DNA from: Ixodes scapularis
Taxonomy: Eukaryota > Arthropoda > Arachnida > Ixodida > Ixodidae
Reading direction: 5' to 3'
NCBI RefSeq assembly: GCF_016920785.2
Contig: NW_024609839.1
Coordinates: 27,470,749-27,534,748 of the forward strand
Length of the DNA stretch: 64,000 nucleotides
Under the pieces are notes generated by a model. It had not been told where the DNA came from, did no database searches, and saw nothing but the letters and a program-made list of their open reading frames with translations. This document shows positions 1 to 13,100 of the stretch, piece by piece (the stretch's first letter is position 1; each line of letters begins with the position of its first letter). Both the position numbers and the translations under genes were made by a program.

Positions 1-448
1 CTCTCGCGCAGCCTTCCAATTATGGGTTTTACATTTTGTACAATTTCTGCCAATTTCTATTGGAATAATCTGGAACTCTTTTTATGGCTATATCTATAGA
101 AATGCTAAACCATTTACTATAGTTTTGTAAATATCACAATAGGCTTAAAAGCACATTAATCAAGATAGTTGGGATAACACAGCTTCTTTATTTCCTAGCT
201 AAGCGAACCAGCGAGGTGTATAAAGTGAAAAAAAAAAGGCAAATACAGACGTTAGAAAGCAAAAACGTTTTTCTTCAAAAGATCCCAGAAGAAATGTAAT
301 GAGACTGACTTTCAGATTTTGATGTTTTGATCACTACGGTGTTCCGCAGCGTTCCACGTACATGCCGAACAATTAGAAACGCTTCAAACAACACAGAATG
401 AAAATGCCAACACAGATACTTAAATAATGTTAACATAATGTGTTAGTA
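1..448. other. non-coding, presumed dac intron
   Basis: AT-rich sequence with short A-runs. I see no coding signal, splice pair or repeat boundary in it. Confidence 0.5.
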
Positions 449-758
449 CACTAAAAAAAAAAGCCCGTGTGTCTACTTTCCCGCACAACACTCGGAGAGC
501 CAATCAGCGCAGCTTACGGAGGCAGCTGAGCGAATAACGATGCCGAAGCATATGTTCAGACTAGAAAGCGTAGTCTGAGTTGTGACATTAAGCAATGCAA
601 AACGTCACGCTTGCATTGCTTAATGTCACAACTCATACTACGTTTTCTGGTCTAATCATATGTTTCGGCATCGTCATTCGCTGAGCTGCCTCCGCAAGTT
701 GCGCTGATTGGCTCTCCGAGTGTTTTGCGGAAAAGCATACGCACAGGCCTTTTTAGTG
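449..758. mobile_element. foldback MITE, family F copy 1
   Basis: Long near-palindrome beginning CACTAA and ending TTAGTG. The left arm (ACACTCGGAGAGCCAATCAG ... GAATAACGATGCCGAAGCAT) returns as reverse complement on the right, meeting near 605 around TTGCATTGCTTAATGTCAC. Arms are about 150 bp with almost no spacer. Two diverged copies at 4764-5072 and 24031-24336 share the ends and the central TGCATTACGCAATGC-type palindrome. No coding capacity; the superfamily is not clear. Confidence 0.8.
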
Positions 759-1783
759 TGTATGCTGTAAAAAGTTGGGACACAACCTTTTAGCTTTATA
801 TTTTAAACAGTAAAGCTTTGAAAAAAAAAACAAACAAAGACAATAACCATTTTACTAAATTCCTACTTAATAAATATTCCCCTCACCTCACGGTTTGAGT
901 GTTACATGACCTGTAGGTTTGTTGACATTTTAGCTCAATTTTTCTATCGTTTTCTTTGGACGTGTCTTGCAGGCGTCGTTTCCAAAAGCTAAAATTTACG
1001 TGCAAAAAAAAAAATAATAGTAAGGTCACCGGCTTATAATATAAAAACGGTTGTTTTCCTGCTTTGAATTTTTTTATGCAGGCAACGTTTTGATATTTAT
1101 CTCTCGCATCATATCACCACCGCTCATCAACCACCGCTAGATTCACGTTCACCCGGAGTGTGAGTTTCTGCGAAGCGTAGTTTCTTTTTGCGGGCCGGAA
1201 AACAAAGTTTCATCTTCTCGATCGGACCCTGTGCTTTCTGTGCATCATTTTTTTTTTCTTTCTTATTTGCCGGAAGCAGCCGTTATCACGAGGCATCGAG
1301 GTGTTTCTTTCACAGTTATTTCTGCCAGCTTTCCTTCCTTTGTGCTTTGCCCGAACGATACGAAATATAACCATTCGAACACGACTTTTTAACGCAGACT
1401 TGCGTTCTAACGGTAGCTAAATCAGATTTCGCGGGCGTTGCTGTCGTGCCATGGCTCCTTCTAGGAGAGGGAAGAGTATGCACGAGTGGAGAGCAAAGGA
1501 TTGCCGCAGTAGGGTAGTTTCACGTGACGTACTTCCGGTTTGAAGTCTCGCCGGACGCCATGTTGATGAACTTTCGCCCGATCTCTTTCCTATGCACGGA
1601 GGCAGTGTTCTCCAGCTCAATCATGTTCTTTAACGTCGCGATTGACTGCGTCTGCCGGAACAGTTGGCGACGCAGAGGAGCATCGTCTGGAACTCGATTT
1701 TTGTATGCGTATCATCCTTTATTTGGAGTGCAGACGAACCGGTGCTCGAGAGGTCGGCCCGTCAGTAGCCGAGTGACTTAAAC
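759..1783. other. non-coding stretch
   Basis: AT-rich to 1150 and more GC-rich after. Short ORFs here have no recognisable domain, no repeat structure and no convincing splice borders. Confidence 0.45.
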
Positions 1784-2362
1784 CATAGCCTCCTATATCC
1801 TGACAAAGCCTGGCAGATCGTCACGAGAAGCGGCCGCCGAAATGGAAAAGGTGGAGGGGCAGACAACGGGTGAAAGAAGAGCCACGCGACTGGCGCCCCG
1901 CTGCGTCGAAACGCCGAAACATACTTCTCCCGAGGGAACAAGTGTGTTTCGGGTCCTCGCCGCTGCAAAAGTAGTGCGCTGACGTCCCGTCTCCACGAGA
2001 TAGGGCTCTTTGATGCTCTGTGCTACCAGATCCTCGAGCTGCAAATCTACGACCGGGCACAGCTATAGACCTTTTCCACAAGGGCGCCGCCATCTTGAAT
2101 TGACGTCACTTCCAGTATGGGCGAAAACACAACTTTGCCGTCGCCACGCCAATAGAAGACATTTAGGATAAAAGCCTAACCGTCACACATTCTCGATTTG
2201 GCTCCCCTCAATTTTTTTACTGGTTAGAGGTTGAAACGTTTTACTATTTTGTCGTCGCCCATACTGGAAGTGACGACAATTCAAGATGGCGGCGCCCTTG
2301 TGGAAAAGGTCTATAGCTCCGTCGTCGAACTGCCGGTCTTTGGGAGTAAAGAGGAGGCTAGG
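1784..2362. mobile_element. MITE family A copy 1, split by a MITE B insertion
   Basis: Starts CATAGCCTCCTATATCCTGA and ends, after an interruption, with the inverted form near 2335-2362 (gaggaggctagg). Compared with the copies at 3433, 15187 and 25245 it lies in the opposite orientation. The body is continuous until GGGCACAG at 2062, is broken by a second element (2063-2316), and resumes CTCCGTCGTCGAACTGCC at 2317. No coding capacity. Confidence 0.85.
2063..2316. mobile_element. MITE family B, nested inside MITE A
   Basis: 254-bp element with terminal inverted repeats of about 55 bp: CTATAGACCTTTTCCACAAG... on the left and ...CTTGTGGAAAAGGTCTATAG on the right. The arms continue inward through GGCGCCGCCATCTTGAATTG and ACTTCCAGTATGGGCGA. 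Flanking TATA/TA suggests a TA-type target (Tc1/mariner-like, inferred). A decayed single arm of the same family lies at 17318-17370. Confidence 0.88.
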
Positions 2363-2440
2363 GTTGAAAGCACCGCAACTCCAAGTACGCGGAGCGCAAG
2401 CTCGCGCAGAAGAACCAAGGAATCTTGGCCTCAATCCCCA

Positions 2441-2572
2441 CCCCTGCCCGTTTCAATCGGGATGGACATCGTACCAGCGTGCGGCCTTTTATCAGTACAG
2501 GTTGACGCATGTCAAAGGCGTGCGCAAGCTAGCGTCGGTACTGGACTGGCTAAATTTTTTTGTCTGCATCAG
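2441..2572 (+). repeat. SINE-body-like dispersed repeat, copy 1
   Basis: Shares an ordered set of blocks with 27476-27600 and 47353-47440: CCTGCCCGTTTC, ACCAGCGTGCG, TATCAGTAC, GTTGACGCATGTCAAAG and ACTGGCTAAATT. In the other copies the fourth block reads GCACGTTAAAGA or GCAGGTTAAAGA. Three diverged copies with the same block order indicate a dispersed short retroelement body, probably SINE-derived. No head or tail is clear here. Confidence 0.5.
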
Positions 2573-2982
2573 AGACGCCAGACGTACATTGGGGCTAACT
2601 GAAGCCACGTTCCCACCGCTAAACTCCATCCATCATTAAGTTGAGTCTACCATAGCTACAAGCGCGGGCTGTAGCCCTCGCTCCTGGCTGTCGAGAGGTG
2701 CCCTTTTAGCGCGAGCGCTCGTTCTGTGGAAGAACGTTTCAAAGCCGCCACCCCATGCTCTCGTGCTTGTGGCATTGGTTACAATCTCAGCTTAAAGTTT
2801 GAGCGGAGAGTTACAACATCGCACACATGACCGTCTACAGACACTCTCTGAGGCATGTTTCTTCCATAAACGACCCTCCTGTGACATTCGCCACACAAAA
2901 AGTGTCTGCAAGCTTACATGAAAGAAACATGCTTGGAACATGCTTGAGGCGCGGGTACTTGACTCATGATGGCTGCAGCTAC

Positions 2983-3094
2983 GGTGCCTGGAGCACGTCT
3001 TCGACTGATGTGTTTAGCGTTTTATATGCTGCCGATTCATCAAAATTGATCTGGAAGTGGCGACAAATGACGTCAGAAAAGCCGAAGTGTCATG
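2983..3094. repeat. dispersed repeat R1, copy 1
   Basis: Matches 11871-11980 in block order: GGTGCCTG, then TGTGTTTAGCGT, ATGCTGCC, a GGTGGC/AGTGGCGA block and AGTGTCATG. Both copies are non-coding and diverged. No terminal structure is visible, so the element type is unknown. Confidence 0.5.
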
Positions 3095-3432
3095 CTGTTT
3101 CATGTCGCGATCCTGGTCGTAGAACTGCTAACAAGAAGCTACGAGTAGCACGAGCCAACGCGTGTGTCGCTGTCGTCTCGGCGTCCCAACCTCCGACTGC
3201 CGAAGCTTCCGTGGACTGTCATACCAATGAGCGACCTGCAGCGGAACAGGCGTCTGCCACATACACTACAGCTGCGGAGACACCGCCAGGATCGCGACCG
3301 GCGACAGCGTGACACTTCTATGACGTCACCAGGCGGAAATGGAGGAACCATCTTTTTGGACGTGGTAAACACACTAGTCGGAGACGCGTTCCAGGCACCA
3401 TACTGCAGCAAACACCCTGTCTTTCGAGCGAT

Positions 3433-3800
3433 CATAGCCTCCTCTATACTCACACAGCCTTTCTTCGACGACGGAACGACTCTATACTCACAAAGCCTGG
3501 CAGTTCAACGACGGGGCCATAGAGTGCCAGATCGTAGATTTCAAGCGCCAGGATCCGGCAGCACAGAGCATCAAAGAGCCATTTCTCGGGGAACCTGGAA
3601 GTCAGCGCACAGCTTTTGCAGCGGCGAGGACCCGAAACACACCTGTTCGCTCGGGAGAAGTGTGTTTCGGCGCCTCGCCACAGTGGGGCGCCCGTCACGT
3701 GGCTCTCCCCTCATCCGTTGTCTGCCGCTCTACCTTTTCGATTTCGGAGGCCGCTTCTCGTGGCGATCTGCCAGGCTTTGTCAGTATAGAAGAGGCTATG
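3433..3800. mobile_element. MITE family A copy 2
   Basis: Terminal inverted repeats CATAGCCTCCTCTATACTCA (left) and TCAGTATAGAAGAGGCTATG (right), continuing inward through AAGCCTGGCAG/CTGCCAGGCTT. The left end contains a partial tandem duplication: CTCTATACTCACA occurs at 3442 and again at 3480. Flanks GAGCGAT/GTACGAT (5 of 7 match) may be a decayed target duplication. It ends 105 bp before a dac exon. Confidence 0.88.
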
Positions 3801-3904
3801 GTACGATGCATGAGCACTGTGACTGCGGCTAAACTCCCCGCCGTCTAAACGTGGGCGCAATGTAATTGCCGCTTCTTTTGCTTTTTCTGTTCTCGTCCTT
3901 TTAG

Positions 3905-4175
3905 GAGCTCCCGTGTCAGAAAAGATGGCGCAGAGCGCGTACCACGCGGCGGCCCTGGGCTGCTCCCCCCTGGACCCGCAAGCGCTGGGGATGCTCGGCC
4001 TGGGGGGCCACGGAGCCGGCAATTCGGCGGCCGCGGCGGCGGCGGCCGCGGCCTACCAGCGACACCTGCTGTCCGGCGGGCTGGCCCTGCCCCTGGCGTC
4101 CATCGCCCACCTGGGACGAGGACAGGAAAGGCTCCTCAGGCAACAGGCGGCCGGGATGGACCTCTGCAATCCCAG
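3905..4175 (+). CDS. dac: dac exon with poly-alanine linker
   Basis: GC-rich exon between a pyrimidine-rich acceptor (ctcgtccttttag) and a donor CCCAG|GTGGG. It encodes a low-complexity Ala/Gly/Leu-rich linker: it opens APVSEKMAQSAYH, then LGMLGLGGHG, a run of nine alanines from mixed GCG/GCC codons, YQRHLLSGGLALPL and ends GMDLCNP. Such alanine-rich linkers lie between DACHbox-N and DACHbox-C in Dachshund proteins. It ends in phase 2 and the next exon supplies the matching base to give Arg. Codons and base composition differ sharply from the AT-rich flanks, which supports coding. A MITE ends only about 100 bp upstream (3800). I see no known domain; the assignment rests on frame continuity and position. 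Confidence 0.75.
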
Positions 4176-7100
4176 GTGGGCGTCCTCCCGCCGGACCACG
4201 TTGTACGGCGATTGGCCGTTATCGGGGATCTTCGCTCGGCTGTGCACTTTTGTGTCCGTCCTGTTCCGCTGAATCCAGCGAGAAAATTTCTCAGCCATAT
4301 TTAGCGGGAATTTAGCCTCGCGTAACGTCCCAGTGTTACGTGACTACTTCTAGTGGTATTCATATTTCGCGTGATCACGTCTTATGATGTCCCCGTATCA
4401 CCTCGACGCTGTGTTACTTCGGAAAAACGTTTATTCTAAAGATTTAGCGGGAATTGAGTGCCACGTGACCCTGATATATCACGTGACCAAGTAATGAAAG
4501 GTAGGGAGGTCACGTGACGTCGCTATCATGTGACCGCGTGATGTGACGTCACAGTAAGGCGTGTCCTCACAATCTCACGTGACTTCACAATGTCGCATCA
4601 ACGCGTCTGCTAAGCTCAGCGAGACCTAAGTCCGTTAAATTTTAACAGTGCGGTGTCACTGTGCAGCAGAGAAGAGTGCGCAGCACCTCGGCCGGCAATC
4701 GCCAGAGGGCGCGGTAGCGAACCGGCATTTGTTTTCAGCGGAACAGGTACCACCAACCTTAGACTCTAAAAAACGCCTGCGCGTCTACTTACCCGCAAAA
4801 CACTCGTAGAGCTGATCTCTGTGATCTACGAAATCAGCTCAGCGAATGGTGAGGCGGAGCATTTGTTTAGACCTCAAAATGAAGTCTGCGCTGTGGCATT
4901 ACGCAATGCAAGCATGAAGCTTTGCACTGCGTACTGTCACAGCGCAGACTTTATTTTTAGGTCTAAACAGATGTTCCGCCTCATTATTCGCTGAGCTGAT
5001 TTCGGAGATTGTAGCGACTGGCTCTTCGAGTGTTTTTGCGGGTAAGTATAGACCCGCAGGCATTTCGTAGAGGGTGTAATGCCTCTGTCCCGAAAGTTAA
5101 AAAACAACAACAACAAAAACAAACAATCTTTTGTGTTTACGATTTCACTCGTCTTCGTCGCCTGGAAGCGGAGGAGCTCCAATGAAAGAAATTGTCTTCT
5201 ATTTTCTTGATATCTCTCAACTTACCTACCGAAACAAGCTGTAAACGAGCTAAAAGGGCGTGAGCATGCTAAAGGGTGGTCCGGATACCGTATTTACTCG
5301 AGTAAGAGAAGCACTGTTTATGAAGAAAACCTGAGCGTTCACTTTTCCGCGGAGCACGCAGATTGCCATTCATCGCGATCGACATTATGATTCCATGGAT
5401 TTACAGGACAGGCATAACGTCTTCGCGCGAAGATACATCTGTGAAGATTGCATTTGTATGGAGAGTCGTGTTCTCGATCTGGTGATTCGCTATGTTTTAT
5501 ATGCGCAACGCGATGATTGGTGCATATGTGTTTTGCGGGAGAGTAGACGCAAGGACCTTGTTCATAAATCGTGCGGCTATTACTCCAGTAAACACCGTAT
5601 ATAGGGTGTTATAATTCCGATGCTGGCTTTAAAATTGGCCAGATAACTGGAATCCTTCGCGGTACCAATCTCAAGTTTTCACCCAAAGGTGTGTTATAGT
5701 AGTGCAATTTACTCGATGAAATTTTAAGGCGTAGCTTTTTTTTTTTCTGAAAAATGAGAGCATGGAGCATGACAGGTTTAACGGCGGACGTTGACATAGA
5801 CGGCTTGACCGAGCTGGAGCTATGGCTTGAAATGTCACTAGATAATATACGTCACTAAACTGCACCATTCATAAATATTTGAGACTGGCACACTCCGTTT
5901 TAAATTTTTCCAAAAGATTCTAGATCTAGGCTCTGGTCTTCTGTGATTTAATATATACAACATAAAAGCTTTTACATTTCCGGTTTACTGTCAAAACAAA
6001 CAACCTGTCAACAAAATGCCAAAAAAAAATTGAAATTTTTCAAAATTTTTAATGTTAAAGGGCCCTAAATTTCCTCGAATTTCGCGACTTGTAATATTCG
6101 AGAAATTTAGCGGGCGCGAAAATTTCTATTGTTTGTAGAGGCGAATTCCAGCCTCTAGAATTCGTGAAATTGGACGGCCGCGAATATGACACCGCTGTCC
6201 CCTTCGCACGAAAAATCGGGACCGCGGTAATAAAGGGTTTTACGGCAATCTTCGCAAAGAGCTTGGACCATCATGATTGTAATCTTGACATATTGTATAA
6301 AACTCAGATGTATGACCCAATTTGATAATGATTTACTTATTCCTCATGGTTACGGTGCATTTTACATTATAGACAATTCTAAGATATTAGTAGACCCTTT
6401 TCCAAAAGTCTGCGCCATCACCTGTCCGCCATTGCTCGGTCAAGTACTCTGAGCATGTATTGGACACGTGGGTTGAGTCAGAACTCGGCGTGAACTCGGC
6501 TCAGCACGTATCGAAAAACGAGTGTGACGTCAGCATTCGGCGAGGACTCGGATCCAATCACACACGACGTGTCGAAGCAATGGCGGCCGCCATTGTTGCT
6601 TGATGAACTTTTGAAAATGGTAAATTTCAGTCGAACTAACATTGAATACATTCCGTTCAAAGTACAGGGTGTCACAAAAGAATATTTACACGGTCTTTTT
6701 TACCGCAAAAATTAACTAGGCATCGCCGAACGCTCATTTTCCGCGCAAAGGTAGAGCTAGAGGTCACAACCAGGTGCCAAAGTTTCAGCCCGATCCGATA
6801 ACTTGATCAAAAGTTATAAATGATTTTCTGAAAATTTCAATGGGAAAATGGAGCCCATTTTCGCCCGTTTTCGGTTTCTGGTGCCATAGAACCCCATGTG
6901 TTTGGAAACTCCGTCGGCCGCCATTTTCACATTGAAATTTTCAGAAAATCACTTATAACTTTTGATTAAGTTATCGGATCGGGTGAAACTTTGGCGTCTG
7001 GTTGTGACCTCTGGCACTACCTTTGGGCGGAGAATGAGCGTTCGGCGATGCCTAGTTCATTTTTGCGGTAAAAAAGACAATGTAAATTTTCTTTTGTGAC

Positions 7101-10100
7101 ACCCTGTACAGTCATTTTACCTCACTTCTATTCCATCGTACTTCGCTGCAAAGCAAACCGCAGCAAATAAAGAATTCAATCGCGAATTCCCGTATGGCAC
7201 CCTGACCGTCTAACCAGATGCACCATAAGAATATTTTGGTTCTATGATAGCGATCCCAGATGATGGTGATAATGATGGGAACGAAGTTATCTAGAACGGA
7301 AGGAACCTTCGAAACTGTTGTTATTTAACCATCTACTACATGATATATTTGAGACGAACAGCGTAGGACTACGTGATTTTTATAAACTCTGCAGTATAAC
7401 CGGGAGCATAAACTAAAGGATTCATAATGGTTGAGAAGGAAACGCACGGATACTTTGAACCCATCGCTGATCCCGCGAACAGACCGCCCCGCCAAAGGCC
7501 CATCTGGGAACCTGTCAGCAGAACCGCGGCATCGTTCATTTTCGCCCGCCGCAAACTCGAGAGAGCCTCGGCCGCCAGGCTCTGCTTTTACGCGTACAGG
7601 CCAAAGCCACAGGTGCATCTCTAATTTGAACTTCGCTAGAAGCGCAATCACCCCATTTACCCCCGCCTCACTCTTAAAAGAAAAAGAGAAAAAAAAAAGA
7701 CCTCGGTGGTAGCTTGTCTGGCTCATCTACTTTTGCCGACACTCCTTTTTTTTTGTTTTTATTCAGATTCAAGGTCTAGGATAGCAAGGCAAAAGGCAGA
7801 TTTGCTCTGCCTGACGAAGCCTTGTGACACGCTTACGTTGCTTAGTGGGCAACAACAAAGAAACTTCATAAAAAAGCAAAAAAGGCAGAAAAAGATTTAC
7901 AAAAATACGCACTCTATTATATAGAATCGCTATTTAAATAGTTGCACATAATTATTGCAAAACTAAAACAAGAAGTACAGCCTTGAAACCAAAAAGACAG
8001 CATAAATGACATGGTATATTATTTATTTATTTCATGGGACATGGTACAACGTACCCCTCGGACAATACGATCCGAAACACCTACCTGGGCTTCTGTGTCT
8101 GCGGTCTCCACAAACTCTCGTAACCCCACAAACTCTCGTACCTCTTGTATCTCGCAAGAGTCCGAAGAATGGGACTTCAACTTGGCATTACGTTCCAAGT
8201 TCAGACCACAGCTTTCTCAAAATATGGCTGGTGCGCCAAAAAAAGCCCGAACAACTTTTTCAGCTTGTATCCAACGCGATGGTACCTTTTCAAGTTGTTT
8301 CTACAACTGTGCCATAAGTCACAATCCTGCATAATTTCTAAAACGACTGAAAGTATGTTTAAAAAATCATGCATTATGTATGCCAATTTTACCTCGCTTT
8401 AAACTTCGAGGGATGGGCTTACCCTAGATTGAATGACCTTTACTTCTCAACATAATTTAAAGTCAGCTTGCAAGGTATTATTGTGGATCATGAGAGAATT
8501 TTTTCATGGCGAAAACTCAACTTTCCCGCCTAAAGTGGCATAGAAAACCTAAAATTGCAATTGTGCGTAGCCTTTTTTTCTATTAAAACGTTTTTCAATA
8601 GTGAGATACGCCATTTTTTCTGTGATACATCTTGGGAAAGGAGCGCAACGAGAAGTGTGGACGTGTATTTAAAAGGAAGAGAGTCACGAAAGACAGACGT
8701 GATTGTAATTTCGTGTTTTCTAGGATGGCTGGGGGGCGTATAACGATATCACCATAAAAAAAAAGAATAAGGTGATATCAGCTCTACTTTTGCGCAGATC
8801 TAAGACGAGAAGAAAGGGACGATAGCCAACAGCGTTCGATCGTGTTGATTTTATTTTTTATTGTGTAGAAAATCTCTCTCGTACTGCGTTCATGTGGGAC
8901 TATAAGCCGTTCCATCATAAGTGCTAGCGTGCGAAAATCTAGAATAGCAAGCGTATGACTTAGGGCCCATCTAAGAAGGGGCGCTGGCGAAGTGAAAGCG
9001 TCAATAAAGAAAGACATGATCGCGCTTGTACCATTGGCTTCGTCGCACTTTTAAAGAAACAGAGTTTAGAACTTGTTGTTTAAAAAGAAAAGCGATCCTT
9101 GCAGAAATTTTGGACGAGTCGACGCAATGCATTATACCTTTAGGAATGCTATATCATAAGTGTGAAAAATTCAATTTTAAGGTCAAATTTTCATGTTCGG
9201 TGATTTGCCTCAGTATTGGTTCGATACATTAATAAACACATTTGAGCAAGTAACCAAAAATTACAAGTTAAAATAATGTTTTCTTTGAAGTGATTGGAGT
9301 TCCAAATTTGGCCTGAAATGCTGAGAGGTTCTCCTGGAAAGATCAAGAACCCAACGTCAGCTTTTGTAATCTAGGTCACTATGGTGGCAGTAGAGTTTAG
9401 GAGAAGACAGAAATATTGAGGAGTTGAAATCAAAGACATTAAACTCACGCGATCAAAAAAAGAAATTGAGAAAATATTTTTTTTTTGTTTAATTGAATGT
9501 TCGATTTGCAAGCTATACAACACGGGACTTAACCCCACTTGAAAGCGCGGGAAAATATTAATGTAGGCATTGGCGTAACTTTAATTTACCATTTTCTCGA
9601 TAGCGGTTTTAAAGTAAGAAATGATAAATATAATGCAGGAAAGAGTAAAGCAATGATATTCTGAAAATGTGTTCAGTTTAAATGACTCGAAAAAAAAAAA
9701 AAAAACTGCCGCAGCTCTTTTTAAAAAAAGTTGGAGACTGCATTTACCATGACGTGATCTGTCATTTTCTGCCCTTAAACAAAAAACAAGACGTCGCCGC
9801 TTGATGAACGGTTCGCGGAAAGAAAAAAGTACGTACTTTTACGGCATTTGCGAACGTCAGAGAGTCTATGGAAGTGATTTTAGAGTCCAAAAAATTGGAC
9901 TTTCCGTCCCTTTGGCGGAATATTATAACCGTCGCTGTTCGCATTTATTTTTCTTTGTTGCAGAAACAGTGACGACTCCTGCGAGAAAGACAAGTCACGC
10001 AACCCCGACCCAAACGGCAAGTCCAAAAGTCCCGGATGTAAGTTTCTCGTGAAGCATAATTAGGGTCGTCTAAAGTTCATACGCGCACACCGGCATCATG

Positions 10101-13100
10101 ATACACTGGACACTCTTTAAGTGGGAGATTTTATTATAGTTATCTCTGAGAAACAGCAACAAACAACCACATACAACGCCATTTTTGTATGTTTGCAGAA
10201 TAAAGTTTGGACTCACATTAAAAAGAAAAAAAAAATGTGGCTTCGGCGTGCCCATATTTGAGTCCATGTAACTGAGACTTCGGTTCACTTGACCGTTAAA
10301 TATACTTGATGTGTCGATTTGAATCTCAAGCTTTCCACTCGAGCCAGAATTGTACGTAACGCGTTACAAGTGACGCGCTACATCTATTTGGACACCCTTT
10401 TTGGTAACAAAGTACTTACTATCCAAGAGAAGAAACGAGTAGGGTATTTTCGTTATTTTGTGATAGAGTAACGATTAACAATATTTGATTACTTCTGGAG
10501 AAGAATGCGTAAAACCTAAATTACACTATTTGGTCTTTACCCCAGCTCGCGCCTTCGACTTTTACTGCAAAATAGCGCCAACAAGTAAATAAACAATTGC
10601 GCATGAATCTGCTAAATAGCTATCCTCGTTGTCACATAAAAAATAAGAAATAAACGGTTTCGCATATTATTTAGGCGCTGCGCGAAGCAGTTCTTGCAAT
10701 ATTTGGTTGTGGCCGAAATGAACGACTATTTTGGCGCCTAAACCGTGTGCGTCTTGATAAAATAGCATGAAGCTAATCTAATACTTCACATACATATATA
10801 TTTTGGATATTAATCCAAAAGACGGAAGGGGAATTTAGTCTCATTTTGCGAGGAGCCGGACTTTTCTTCCTTTGGGTCTTGAGGTGCATGCGACTATAGG
10901 TGTCATTAACGATACAAAATATCGGAACGCGGCTACACTGCTGTCGAAAAACAACACACTGTTCAAAGTAACTAAATGGTAACTCCTTCTTTTTGTGGTA
11001 AAGTGAAGTGTTTCTTTCGAGTCTAAGCAACGAGTTACGTACTTATAGTTACTCTCTGAGCGGGTAGCGAGTAGTATCAGTATTTAGTAAATGCTTTTCA
11101 GTAATGTGTACATGATTGAGTGTCCTGGATGCCCTTCTTTGGTTGCGTGCACGGTATCACAAATTATAGTTTATATAGATTTGGGGAAAGTACACAGTAG
11201 AACGATCCAAAAACTGAACAATAAACAGTGTTCACTGCCGGCTGTAACTAAAGGATGCATGTCACAGACAAGCGCATCATGCTGTAAGAACGAGCTAGCT
11301 ATGTTCAAACGAAGCACGAATGCAGCGTCAATTAATAGAGATTGAACCCCAAAACAGCATGAGACGTCTTTATTTTTTAAGAAAAACAGTTTTTTCCTTC
11401 TTTTTATTTGAACTTTCCGTTTTTAGCAGAACTTGCAGCCATTCGATGCTCTCGAGGGGACCGATTTGAGTCAAAGTGGGAGCGAGAGCGTTCCCGACTG
11501 CTGGTTGGTCGCAGCGGAATAGCATGCGTGCAATCAACCAAATGTAACATTTTTTACATGTTCGCGAGTTCAAAATCATGCAACAATTTGGCAAGAACAT
11601 CTCACCAACTCCCAAATGGTGAGAAAAGTCTCGTGGTCCCTGGTGTGCTTGTCTTTAGTCCTCCTTCGTCCACCGGTTTACGTCAGCTTGTGTACGCAAG
11701 CAGAACAACTTGAGATTTTCGAACGAAGCGCTGGTTGTCAATGGCTTCCAACGGGAGCTAGTAGACGACCCAAATTTCGGCCCATGTCCGATCCCTCTTC
11801 GCCGCGGCGCTCGGCTCGTAGCAGTTGGTCAAATTTGTCCCCGGTTTATTAGCAGACGACGTATGTATATGGTGCCTGCAGCGCATCTCCGTCTGCTGTG
11901 TTTAGCGTCCTATGCTGCCCATATATCCAAAGCGTTCCCGAGGTGGCAATAAACGATGTCGCAAAGGTCGGAGTGTCATGTTAGAGAGAGGGCGCTGCCT
12001 CAACTACAGGTCTTGGCGTAGCGGAACTTCGTCTGCTTTTTGCACAGGGGTTGCGATGATGTCAGAACGGCGAACTCTTATTGGCTGATTGAAAAAAAAA
12101 TATATATATTGGATAGACCGGCCCACACCCACGATGGCCTCTGTTTCTCCTTCTTCATCGCCAACACACACAGAGACCTCAAGACGTCTAGCATTAAGGT
12201 GTACCCACACTCCTTTCAATCAAAGCGAATCAGAGCTCGTCGTCGTTCTGACGTCACCGCAACTCCTGCGCAAGAAGCAGACGACTCGTTCACCGCATTA
12301 TACCCAATACAGATTCCAAACTGCGTCTGGAATTAGTATATTACATTTCTGATAAAACGTCACTTCCACGACGTCTCAGGGCCTCCGGGAGACGCCGAAA
12401 CCGGCTCGGCGCTCAACCTCTCCCAGAACGGCAGCGGAACCCGAGCGAGAGACGTGGACGTCTTTCGGACAAGGGACGACGACGACGGACAGGGCGAGTC
12501 AGACTACGCGGAAGACAGGGACCAGGGTGCGTCCACTTGTCTTCATTTCTGTCCACACAGGTTACTCGCGACAGCCGACACCACCTATACAGTTGGGGGA
12601 AGCTTAAGAAAGAGAATATCTGGCGAGTCCGGGTGGAGGAGTCCGCTTATCGTTCGGGAGACAACGATGATGCGGAATTAACCGATGAAAACGGCGACGA
12701 ACGGATCGACAAACAAGAATCGTCTTCTTTGTGCGTCTGCAATCCCCGCCTAAGACAATCACACTTAGAAAACAGGCAGGATCACGACGCATTTACTTTT
12801 GCGTGATTTGCTTAGCCGGTAATGGCTAACGGACAAAAGCAACGAGCTTCATCGGTTCGTAGCGTCGGCTGCGGATAAACTAAGTGTTACTATTGTCCGT
12901 TTCTTTATTCAGACGCATGGTCTTGGAACAACGGAGCGAAAATCAGACACGCTCTGCCTGACGTGGCCCGGTTAGCCGTTTACATTTCACAGCGTGAAAC
13001 GGAGTATAGCATTTAGTCGTTTATTTTCCAAACACTTTATCACTATTCTTGTTATGCATGTACCAACTGGGCCATCGCTCCGTCTTTCCGCTCTCGTGGT

